In this document: one piece after another, positions 1 through 5,748 of the stretch | Layout of the letters: each line of letters opens with the position of its first letter | How positions within the stretch are numbered: the stretch's first letter is position 1 | From: Oscillospiraceae bacterium | Lineage (GTDB): Bacteria > Bacillota > Clostridia > Oscillospirales > Oscillospiraceae | Direction of reading: 5' to 3' | Assembly: GCA_031266955.1 (NCBI GenBank) | Contig: JAISAA010000100.1 | Span: 1 to 5,826 of the forward strand | DNA length: 5,826 bases | The notes under the pieces: model-generated | The model's database searches: none | The model's input: the letters and a program-made list of their open reading frames with translations, nothing else | Told to the model about the DNA's origin: nothing | Made by a program: the position numbers and the translations under genes

Positions 1-614
1 GCGAGCTCGGCTGCTTTCGCGTCGTCGCCCGCGTTTACCGCGTTTGCGAGCTCGGCGGCGTCCTCGCGGAGCTTCGCGTCGTATTCGGCGAGCGCGGGGA
101 GCGTCACCGGGTCGCTGTACTTCACCGCTTCGAGAACGGGCTTTACGACAGGCGCGCGCGCGGAGAGAGCTTCGAGCTCCGCGACGAGCGTTTTCCAATC
201 GATAGTGTTCGCCTTCACTTTTTCCTCGACGCGCTCTATCTTGACGCGCCCGGCGTTCAGCGCGATAATCCGTATCGCAAACACCGCGAGCGTTACGCAT
301 TGCGCTACGGCGAACCACATCGTCGAAACCGTGATATGCGCCGCCTGTTCGAGCGCGATTGCAAGCGCCGAGATAACAAGCTCGACCGCGAGGTACGCCG
401 CCGCGGTATACGGCAGCGCCGCGCCCCAAGGGTAAGTGCGCGTATTTGAAAGCAAAAACAGATTTCCGCACAAAAACGCCGCTATCGCGAACAGCGTGAA
501 CACATACGCCGCTATGAACAGCGCGGTGACTTTTACTATGAGAAACGTCAGGCTTGCCACCGCCGCGAGGATCACGGCGATGAGTACCGCCGACGTCTTG
601 TTGATACTTTTCAT
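1..614 (-). CDS. Four-helix membrane protein, 3'-truncated by window edge
   Basis: This is the last visible gene of the operon. It reads from ATG at 614 leftwards and stays open to the window edge, giving 204 visible residues without a stop. The N-terminal 120 residues hold about four hydrophobic helices (near 8-27, 30-56, 68-90 and 97-118). A soluble, charged, helix-forming tail from about 122 onwards is predicted to be cytoplasmic, with conserved-looking patches such as KYSDPVTLPALAEYD near 165-179. From memory it resembles an unnamed membrane-protein family of gut Clostridia; no enzymatic motif is visible. The start is supported by AAGGAGG ten bases upstream. It lies 15 bp after the SPFH gene and its ribosome site overlaps that gene's stop, so the two are likely translationally coupled and may work together at the membrane. 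GC content is high, like the SPFH gene. Function unknown. Confidence 0.85.
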   Translation of the reverse strand, partial: MKSINKTSAVLIAVILAAVASLTFLIVKVTALFIAAYVFTLFAIAAFLCGNLFLLSNTRTYPWGAALPYTAAAYLAVELVISALAIALEQAAHITVSTMWFAVAQCVTLAVFAIRIIALNAGRVKIERVEEKVKANTIDWKTLVAELEALSARAPVVKPVLEAVKYSDPVTLPALAEYDAKLREDAAELANAVNAGDDAKAAEL

Positions 615-623
615 TCCGCCGTT

Positions 624-632
624 CCTCCTTTA
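624..632 (-). promoter_or_regulatory. Shine-Dalgarno overlapping upstream stop codon
   Basis: On the minus strand AAGGAGG (630-624) lies ten bases before the ATG at 614. Its first base is also the last base of the TAA stop (632-630) of the SPFH gene. A ribosome ending the SPFH protein therefore stops on the initiation site of the membrane protein, the usual layout for translational coupling. The sites are read directly; the coupling is inferred. Confidence 0.8.
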
Positions 633-1754
633 TATATCAGACAGGATTTCCTGCATTTTCGCGTCGTACTGCTCGTCCGGGAGCTTGCCCTTCAGCATTT
701 CGAGCTTTTTGAGGCGAGCTTCAAAATCGCTTTGCGAAGGCGCGGCCGGTTGCTCCGGCTCCGGTCTGTGCGGGCTCAGCGCGTTTTGAACCATACCGCC
801 GACCGTCGCGCCAACCGTGCCGCCGACCCCCGCCGCCATTCCCATCCCCATGCCGAGGTTTGTGAACTGCCCCGCCGCCTCGTTTGACGCGGCGCGCTCC
901 GCGACGTCGAAGCCGCGTTCGTCCTGATACGAATACCCCTCGATCTGCCGCTTGAACGCCATCGCCTCGGCCTCTATCCTCATCCGCTGCGCCTCGGTCT
1001 GCTGCGCTATGATATCCGTTTGCTGTTTAAGCTGCGCTTCGGCCACGCTGAGGTATTGGTTCGCGTGGAGCTCCTTGAAGCGCCGATATGTCCCGTCGTC
1101 CTCCGGCTTGACTATCGTCGTGACGAAAAAGCGTTCCAGCGCGACGCCGTAGTCCGAAAAGTCGGGCGCGAGCTGCGCGAGCATAGCTTCGGACATTTGG
1201 ACAAGACGCTCGTCGATCTCGAAAATATTGATTTTTTCGCTTTTTATCAGCGTAGCGAGATATGTTTTCAGCTTCGTCATAAGGAACGCGCGGAATTTGC
1301 GGACGAGCGATTCCTGCGACAGAGCTTTCTCCGTCCCGACAAGCTTCACGAGAAGCTGCCGCGAGTTGTCCGCGCGCAGGCTCATCTCACCGGAGGCGCC
1401 GATCTGCAGCGGGAAGCCGTATGTCGGTTCGACGTACTCGACCTTGCTGTCCGTGCCCCACTTGATAGCGAGCTGCTCCGTCTTGTTGATGAAATACAGC
1501 TCGCAATGGAACGGCGTCTCACCCCCGGTGAATTTGCTGAACAGCTTGCCTATGAGCGGCATATTCTGAGTCTCCAGCGTGTGCCGCCCCGGCCCGAACA
1601 GGTCGAGCGCCTGCCCGTTCATAAAGAACACGGCCTCCTGCGACTCGTGGACTATGAGCTGCGCGCCGGTGTTGAAATCCTCTATGGGATGCTTCCACAC
1701 AAATGTGGTGTTGTCGCCCTCGTATTTTAGGACGTCGGTGAGTTTTTCTGACAT
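630..1754 (-). CDS. YdjI-like SPFH (band 7) protein with C-terminal SHOCT motif
   Basis: The 374-residue protein has no N-terminal membrane helix. Residues about 27-230 match the SPFH core of the YdjI-like group (old annotation 'virion core protein'), including AVFFMNGQALDLFGPGRHTL at 41-60. Residues 231-275 form an Ala/Gln/Glu-rich coiled coil, followed by the family-typical YQDERGFDVAERAASNEA near 276-293. A Gly/Met-rich stretch (about 299-322, GMGMGMAAGVGG) precedes a Pro-rich linker. The last 30 residues (ARLKKLEMLKGKLPDEQYDAKMQEIL) form a SHOCT-type helical hairpin. SPFH proteins assemble into oligomeric scaffolds at membranes. In B. subtilis, YdjI belongs to the envelope-stress operon ydjFGHI, where it sits with a zinc-ribbon protein, much as here. 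Start ATG 1754 has GGGAG eight bases upstream and just follows a small hairpin. High GC. The family call is firm; the role in this operon is inferred. Confidence 0.94.
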   Translation of the reverse strand: MSEKLTDVLKYEGDNTTFVWKHPIEDFNTGAQLIVHESQEAVFFMNGQALDLFGPGRHTLETQNMPLIGKLFSKFTGGETPFHCELYFINKTEQLAIKWGTDSKVEYVEPTYGFPLQIGASGEMSLRADNSRQLLVKLVGTEKALSQESLVRKFRAFLMTKLKTYLATLIKSEKINIFEIDERLVQMSEAMLAQLAPDFSDYGVALERFFVTTIVKPEDDGTYRRFKELHANQYLSVAEAQLKQQTDIIAQQTEAQRMRIEAEAMAFKRQIEGYSYQDERGFDVAERAASNEAAGQFTNLGMGMGMAAGVGGTVGATVGGMVQNALSPHRPEPEQPAAPSQSDFEARLKKLEMLKGKLPDEQYDAKMQEILSDI

Positions 1755-1762
1755 TTACGCTT

Positions 1763-1786
1763 CTCCCACGGGCTTATTCAAACCCG
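1763..1786 (-). promoter_or_regulatory. RNA hairpin directly upstream of the SPFH ribosome binding site
   Basis: In the 78-bp gap before the SPFH gene, the minus strand reads CGGGTTTGAATAAGCCCG (1786-1769). It folds as a 7-bp stem (one G-U pair) with the loop GAAT. One base later comes GGGAG (1767-1763), the Shine-Dalgarno for the ATG at 1754. No T-run follows, so this is not a standard terminator. It could limit readthrough, protect a processed mRNA end or tune SPFH translation. Structure seen; role inferred. Confidence 0.5.
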
Positions 1787-1832
1787 AAGTCTCTCTATTT
1801 TTACCTTGCGGCCTAAACGAAATATTTTCTAT

Positions 1833-3113
1833 TCACTCTTTTTCATTAGAATTGTTATCTGACATAGCTGTAATACCCGCTTGTTTCAGATTTCGTGCGG
1901 CCATTTCAGAAGCTTCTGTGTTTTGCTTTTTCTGCTTGCTCTTTCTCGCAGCGCCAACTATGAGCGCAACAACAACGAGAAACCATCCAAATACCGACAG
2001 TGCATAGGCTAATGCAAAAACTTGACCCAACACCGCACCGCCTATGCCAAGAAATAATCCCAAACCAAGGGCTTTCCCGTTATTCGCCACAGTTGGTGGT
2101 GTTTCAATAATGTAACTCGGGTCAAGCCCCTTAATTTTCAACTTGTATTCCTCAATTTTAACTCGTCTGCACTGCATAGCTTCGTCTGTAAGACGATAAT
2201 CAGAAACCCACTGATAGTGCCCTGGAACATAAGTTTTTCCTAGTTTCATCCCTTTTACCCACTCTTGTTTATATGAGCATGAGTTAATAGCCGCTGTCTG
2301 CACATCTATCATTTTTTTATAACACTTTATAATCTGTGCGCTATCCCCATCGGAGAGATCAACCGCCGCTTCCAAAATGTTCAAAACGCCGCTTGCCCTA
2401 TCAATATAAGTTTCCCAAGAATATTTCCCCGGATGGCCCCCATCATCTTTAGAATATTCAGGCCAAACTTTATTGTCATAAGCTTTTGATGCGGTTTCAG
2501 TCATCTTTTTGGCAGCGTCATAAAGCCAATCTTTTGATTCGTCCTGACATTTTTTCAGAAATGGGAGCACCGTTTCTCTTACCGTTTTTGCATCGTTCTT
2601 GACTGTCATCGCACCCTTTAAGTCATTGTAAAATTTATTGCAACGATGAGAAAGGAGGAGGCTAAAATTCTTTTTCACTGAATCTGCGACTTCGGACATA
2701 ACCTTCGCGTTATCATCAGAATGGGCGTTATCAATCGCTTTTTGAAAGTATATCAGGGACTCTTCATAGCGGTTTAGCAAACGGCTTGTACCGGTTCCCT
2801 TTATCCACCAAGCACGAGAATTAGACGGATCAATTTTTAACACCTCGTCCGCATACTTGATTGCCTCCGAATTATTGTCCGCATTCAGTGCCGTTTCCGC
2901 AAGATGCATGACTTTTTCCACATCGATTGAGTTATCTACAACCACCGTTTTGTTGATGACTACGTTGGGCGAATTAACAACGACATCGCCTTGAACCATC
3001 ATCTTTTTTGCTTCTTCAACGGAATACTTAGTCCCGCAGGATTGACAGATAAATACACCCTCGGTTTTGACGAGGTCTGTGCCCCCGCACATTTCACAGG
3101 TAAGTCTTTTCAT
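1833..3113 (-). CDS. Zinc-ribbon/TPR protein with C-terminal membrane hairpin
   Basis: The 426-residue protein starts with a zinc ribbon of the 'TFIIB-type zinc finger domain-containing' group: CEMC at 6-9 and CQSCGTKYS from 23, i.e. two CxxC pairs 13 residues apart (C6, C9, C23, C26). A hydrophobic, repetitive linker (VVVNSPNVVINKTVVV, about 44-59) follows, then about two TPR-like helical repeats (65-131) including EAIKYADEVLKIDPSNSRAW. The middle (about 135-340) is Lys/Tyr-rich and not recognised. Residues 346-388 are very hydrophobic and Gly-rich, forming one or two membrane segments, followed by a basic RKSKQKKQ stop-transfer stretch. Zinc ribbon and TPRs suggest protein-protein contacts at the inner membrane, loosely like B. 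subtilis YdjG. The start has AAAAGGAAA (3129-3121) upstream. It begins 29 bp after the nuclease gene. Its GC is far below that of its neighbours, hinting at separate acquisition. No catalytic motif seen. Confidence 0.92.
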   Translation of the reverse strand: MKRLTCEMCGGTDLVKTEGVFICQSCGTKYSVEEAKKMMVQGDVVVNSPNVVINKTVVVDNSIDVEKVMHLAETALNADNNSEAIKYADEVLKIDPSNSRAWWIKGTGTSRLLNRYEESLIYFQKAIDNAHSDDNAKVMSEVADSVKKNFSLLLSHRCNKFYNDLKGAMTVKNDAKTVRETVLPFLKKCQDESKDWLYDAAKKMTETASKAYDNKVWPEYSKDDGGHPGKYSWETYIDRASGVLNILEAAVDLSDGDSAQIIKCYKKMIDVQTAAINSCSYKQEWVKGMKLGKTYVPGHYQWVSDYRLTDEAMQCRRVKIEEYKLKIKGLDPSYIIETPPTVANNGKALGLGLFLGIGGAVLGQVFALAYALSVFGWFLVVVALIVGAARKSKQKKQNTEASEMAARNLKQAGITAMSDNNSNEKE

Positions 3114-3142
3114 AGATATCTTTCCTTTTCTTCTTTGATTCT

Positions 3143-4165
3143 TTACTTAAACGCGCTGTCGATACCGGAAATTCCGGAATCTATGAGCATCGCGGCGAAT
3201 TCGGGGCCGTTTATCAGTGATACATCTTTTTCGATCGCCATGTCCTTCGCGGCGTCCGTAAAATCATCAGCCGCCGAGATTACGAGCGCTTTATACGTAC
3301 CGGCGGTGTTTTCGGTGTGATCCGTGAGGTAGTCACTTATTTGTATTACAGCTTCCTCGCCTGTGAGCGTTTTCCTGTCGTGGTATTTTGCTTGTATGTA
3401 GAATACGGTCTCAAAATCGTAATCCCCCAACAGCTTGAACTTTGCGATAACGTCGGCGTCGCCGGTTCCCTTGTCGGGGGCTTTTGCGGAGGGCAGCTGC
3501 GTCTCCGCGCCGTTTTTCTTGAAGTACCAAGCTATCAGCTGCTCGAACTTCTTTGGGTCGGTGATCGCCGAGGACATTTTCTCACGCAGTGTAGCGGCAA
3601 GCTTATCGGATACTATTTTTTTGACGTGGATCGGCTTACTATCTTTCACGCGTTTTACGGCATCGTCAACTGAGTTTTTTATCTTTGTGATGTCAATATT
3701 CGTGCCCCAATATTTCATACACCGAACCAGCGCATTATCGGCGTAGTCCGCCCGCTTAATATCACCCGTACGTCGTTTCACCGGCATAACAAACCCCAAA
3801 TCCGCAAGCGTCCCGTCCACGCGTTTTCGCTCCTCCGACGTCGCCACGCGCGTCTCGCCAGTGATCTCATACACCGCAAACTTACCGTCATAGAGCGGCA
3901 CGACGACCGTATCGTCGGTGCTCATTCCAACGACAAAGTTGTACAGCATAAACGGCTTTGTCTCCTCCGGGCAATGCTCTTTCATAAGCTGCCTGTACGC
4001 ATCGTACCCGTCTTTCCGTGCCACGCTGATGACGTCCGCGCCTTCGTCGACAAGGCGGCTCCAACCGTAGGATAGCAGACCGCCGTCAAGCAGCGGCTTT
4101 GAGACGCTCCATTCGTGTGATACGCGGTGCAGCCAGTATTTGGTGATTGTGGTTGAGTTGTTCAT
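3143..4165 (-). CDS. Mrr-family restriction endonuclease with N-terminal accessory domain
   Basis: The C-terminal half (about 205-330) of this 340-residue protein carries a complete Mrr-type PD-(D/E)xK nuclease fold. The helix FEQLIAWYFKKNGAE is at 207-221 (E208 candidate), GTGDADVIA at 233-241 (D236/D238) and FYIQAKYH at 255-262, giving the QxK signature Q258/K260. The typical end follows: ALVISAADDFTDAAKDMA, then VSLINGPEFAAML. Mrr enzymes are type IV restriction nucleases that cleave DNA carrying foreign modification. The N-terminal part (about 9-130) begins YWLHRVSHEWSVSKPLLDGG and LLSYGWSRL. I take this as a separate PUA/EVE-like or otherwise target-sensing domain; that assignment is weaker than the nuclease one. 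No methyltransferase or helicase gene is nearby, which fits a modification-dependent enzyme. Start ATG 4165 has AGAGGAGA (4180-4173) upstream. It is the first gene of the operon. All key catalytic residues appear present. Confidence 0.92.
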   Translation of the reverse strand: MNNSTTITKYWLHRVSHEWSVSKPLLDGGLLSYGWSRLVDEGADVISVARKDGYDAYRQLMKEHCPEETKPFMLYNFVVGMSTDDTVVVPLYDGKFAVYEITGETRVATSEERKRVDGTLADLGFVMPVKRRTGDIKRADYADNALVRCMKYWGTNIDITKIKNSVDDAVKRVKDSKPIHVKKIVSDKLAATLREKMSSAITDPKKFEQLIAWYFKKNGAETQLPSAKAPDKGTGDADVIAKFKLLGDYDFETVFYIQAKYHDRKTLTGEEAVIQISDYLTDHTENTAGTYKALVISAADDFTDAAKDMAIEKDVSLINGPEFAAMLIDSGISGIDSAFK

Positions 4166-4172
4166 TTTGTTT

Positions 4173-4254
4173 TCTCCTCTTTTTAATTTACTACGACCAT
4201 ATATGCTTTTAGATTTTACGACTTATATTTAAGCTGTCCCGCACCCAATTTATA
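4173..4254 (-). promoter_or_regulatory. AT-rich leader and possible operon promoter
   Basis: This AT-rich patch precedes the nuclease gene and ends in its AGAGGAGA ribosome site (4180-4173). Weak sigma-A-like pairs on the minus strand are GGGACA (4240-4235) with TAAAAT (4218-4213), 16-bp spacer, and TTGGGT (4248-4243) with TATAAG (4227-4222), 15-bp spacer. An 8-bp palindrome CATATATG lies at 4198-4205. None of the pairs is a strong match; position and base composition are the main support. Confidence 0.3.
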
Positions 4255-4279
4255 GCTGTGCGAGTTGGGCAAACTTCCA

Positions 4280-4450
4280 TCAATATACCAGCTCAGGCAT
4301 CTCGGCGTCGGCTGCCAGCGCGCTTTGCGGCATAGCCGCCGCGAGAGCGAGAGCGGGCGCTCACGCTCTCGCGGCGCAGCGCGGTACGTAAGCCGAGGGG
4401 GAGCGCCGATAGTGCTGTGGATTTTTTCATTTTTATACCATTCCTTCTCC
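4280..4450 (-). pseudogene. Possible relic of a secreted-protein gene start
   Basis: On the minus strand GGAGAAGG (4450-4443) is followed by an ATG at 4430. The frame opens MKKSTALSALPLGL, like the start of a signal peptide. It then turns Arg-rich through a GC-rich hairpin and stops at 4293 (45 codons). In a shifted frame past the hairpin the sequence reads AMPQSALAADAEMPELVY before a TGA (4282-4280), which resembles the end of a signal peptide with an Ala-x-Ala cleavage site. Together this looks like a signal-peptide coding stretch broken by a palindromic insertion plus a frame change; further stops follow downstream. The evidence is only this two-sided resemblance, so the call is tentative; chance or a short real ORF are alternatives. 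Confidence 0.28.
4338..4375. repeat. Large GC-rich hairpin
   Basis: GCCGCGAGAGCG (4338-4349) pairs with CGCTCTCGCGGC (4364-4375). Inside, an A-A mismatch is followed by GAGC/GCTC around GGGC, so nearly the whole 38 bases fold into one rod. Shorter outer complementarities (CTCGGC 4301-4306 with GCCGAG 4392-4397) could extend it. It lies between the two halves of the possible signal-peptide relic. No T-run follows on either strand. Confidence 0.75.
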
Positions 4451-4542
4451 GTTTTTTAATAGTTGCGGTGCGTTTTTCGCGGGCGTTTTTGTTACGCGTA
4501 TCGCGCTCCTTTCGCTTCTCAATTTTCGCCGTTCGACGCCGC

Positions 4543-4580
4543 GGGTCATGTAACATTTTATATTAAATGTTACATGACCC
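4543..4580. repeat. Perfect palindrome, TGTAACATTT family, copy 1
   Basis: GGGTCATGTAACATTT (4543-4558) is repeated exactly in inverted form at 4565-4580 around a 6-base centre TATATT. The inner 28 bases (4548-4575) are the exact reverse complement of the core of the copy at 4684-4725. The outer five base pairs (GGGTC/GACCC) are specific to this copy. AT-rich core in a GC-rich setting. Operator, RNA hairpin and mobile-element end are all possible. Confidence 0.9.
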
Positions 4581-4683
4581 AAAAACCCCTTGCCGCCAAA
4601 GGCTTTTTAGGGCGCAGAAAGGCCCGGTGCGTGAGCGCAAGTCAAATTCCGGAGAGCAAAAAGCGTTGCGTGGCAAACGAAAA

Positions 4684-4725
4684 ACAGCCGATGTAACATT
4701 TAATATAAAATGTTACATCGGCTGT
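4684..4725. repeat. Perfect palindrome, TGTAACATTT family, copy 2
   Basis: ACAGCCGATGTAACATTT (4684-4701) is matched perfectly by its inverted copy at 4708-4725, around the centre AATATA. The core equals copy 1 in opposite orientation, while the outer seven base pairs (ACAGCCG/CGGCTGT) differ completely but still pair. The two copies enclose 103 bases with no recognised content. Confidence 0.9.
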
Positions 4726-4823
4726 CAGCGTCAAGTATTGGACTGCTGGGAGTATATTACCACAGGTGGAATCTCCTGTAAAGACATTTTTTTCGTTTTT
4801 CCGACAAATTTTGCGCGCGGGCG

Positions 4824-4846
4824 GTCGCGCCTGCGGCGCGCCATAA
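4824..4846 (-). repeat. TATGG-hairpin repeat, inverted copy
   Basis: On the minus strand this reads TATGG, then stem CGCGCC, loop GCA, stem GGCGCG, then AC. The 23 bases are a perfect inverted copy of 5257-5279. It belongs to the family described at 5214-5280. Confidence 0.8.
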
Positions 4847-4868
4847 TTATCAGCGCCCGAAGGACACC

Positions 4869-5117
4869 GGACGGTCTAGTCGCACACCGTCCAAAATTCC
4901 CCTCCGGCGGAGGGGTGGCGCGAAGCGACGGGGTGGTTGGCGCCGCCCGTACCGGGCGGACGTGTGATTTAACGTGCGTGCGCGCACGGGGTGGTTCATT
5001 TAGGCGTCATCGCCTAAGCAACGCTTCTGCGGGTGATCCGTTCCTCCGTAAGACCACCCCGCCCCCTGCGGGGGCTCCCCTCCACAGGAGGGGAATGGAC
5101 GGCGGGCCAGGCCGTCC
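4869..5117. repeat. MITE-like 249-bp element with long imperfect inverted ends
   Basis: Both ends carry the same parts in opposite orientation. First is a GGACGG...CCGTCC stem-loop (4869-4892 and 5097-5117). Next is ATTCCCCTCC, a 3-base loop and GGAGGGG (4899-4915 and 5077-5093). Then comes a second variable stem (CCCCC TGC GGGGG at 5062-5074 on the right), and last CGGGGTGGT. The centre holds further hairpins: CCGCCCG TAC CGGGCGG (4943-4959), CGTGCG TGCG CGCACG (4973-4988, followed by another CGGGGTGGTT) and TTAGGCG TCAT CGCCTAA (5000-5017). No transposase is encoded, so it would be non-autonomous if mobile. I recall similar CGGGGTGGTT repeats between genes of gut Clostridia. No target duplication was identified. 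Confidence 0.65.
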
Positions 5118-5164
5118 GAAAATCGAAACCAAATAGCCAAATGCACAAATCACGGCCTGTATTT

Positions 5165-5183
5165 CGTAGGGGACGCTGTCCCT
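5165..5183 (+). repeat. CGTAGG-hairpin repeat, copy 1
   Basis: CGTAGG (5165-5170) leads into a short stem-loop GGGAC, GCT, GTCCC (5170-5182) with a possible G-U pair below. It shares its lead and first stem bases with copies at 5322-5348 and 5548-5573, which are on the other strand. Confidence 0.5.
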
Positions 5184-5213
5184 GTCGCGCCATGCTGCGT
5201 TGCGCGCGGCGTC

Positions 5214-5280
5214 ATTGCTATGGCGAACGGCTTCGCCGTTCGACGCGACGAAATTGTTATGGCGCGCCGCAGGCGCGACG
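5214..5280 (+). repeat. Tandem pair of TATGG-hairpin repeats
   Basis: ATTGCTATGGCG at 5214 and ATTGTTATGGCG at 5253 start two units 39 bp apart. Unit 1 is TATGG, stem CGAACGGC, loop TTC, stem GCCGTTCG, then ACG (5219-5245). Unit 2 is TATGG, stem CGCGCC, loop GCA, stem GGCGCG, then ACG (5258-5280). Flanks and 3-base loop size are kept while stem sequence and length change on both arms. A third copy lies inverted at 4824-4846. Confidence 0.8.
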
Positions 5281-5321
5281 TCCCGGTTCACAGGAAATTT
5301 TGCGGCTAATGGGGGGCGCAC

Positions 5322-5348
5322 GGGTCGCAGTGGACTGCGACCCCTACG
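5322..5348 (-). repeat. CGTAGG-hairpin repeat, copy 2
   Basis: On the minus strand CGTAGGGG (5348-5341) runs into a 9-bp perfect stem: GGGTCGCAG at 5322-5330 pairs with CTGCGACCC at 5335-5343 around a 4-base loop. Confidence 0.7.
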
Positions 5349-5547
5349 GGGGGATTGTGCATATTGCCAATGTGCGGTTAATTTTCGGACATCATCGGGC
5401 GGATCACCATCTGCCCCTACTACTGCGAAATATCTAAAACTTGTCGTAAAAAGACATAGATTCAATGCATCGCAACGAAAAAGAGCGGCATTTTCTGACA
5501 ACTTTTAGACGTTTCGGCGTACTACGACGCAACGAATATGCCCGAAT

Positions 5548-5573
5548 AGGGCGCGATAAATCGCGCCCTTACG
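5548..5573 (-). repeat. CGTAAGG-hairpin repeat, copy 3
   Basis: AGGGCGCGA (5548-5556) and TCGCGCCCT (5561-5569) form a 9-bp perfect stem around TAAA, preceded on the minus strand by CGTA (5573-5570). There is no U-tract, so it is not an obvious terminator. Confidence 0.7.
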
Positions 5574-5748
5574 GACGGATGCAACGCCGCACATCCCGTT
5601 TGCACAGCAGGGCGGCAGCGAAACGAGTGGATTCGCGTGTTGACAATAGAGCGCCATCGCACCACGCCCCCCGATACAGCCAAAAAATGATAGCGCCGCG
5701 CCTACCGACTGCGAACAACCCCCGTAAGCCCCCGCGATTCAGAGGATT

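Noticed and set aside
1020..1730. 236-codon plus-strand open frame
   Set aside because: It is antisense to the well-supported SPFH gene and reflects high GC codon bias.
4762..4793. ACAGG/CCTGT stem-loop followed by a T-run, possible terminator
   Set aside because: The stem is only 5 bp, the T-run starts seven bases later, and no plus-strand gene ends upstream.
4567..5136. 189-codon plus-strand open frame
   Set aside because: It begins inside a palindrome and crosses the second palindrome and the 249-bp repeat element; composition is that of repeats, with no ribosome site seen.
4800..5350. CRISPR array or integron attC-like array
   Set aside because: Repeats are not evenly spaced, are in mixed orientation and differ in stem sequence; no cas or integrase gene is visible.
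5007..5501. 164-codon minus-strand open frame in the repeat region
   Set aside because: It starts at TTG, runs through at least three unrelated hairpin families and gives an Arg/Ala/Pro-rich product without a domain; best explained as translation of repeats.
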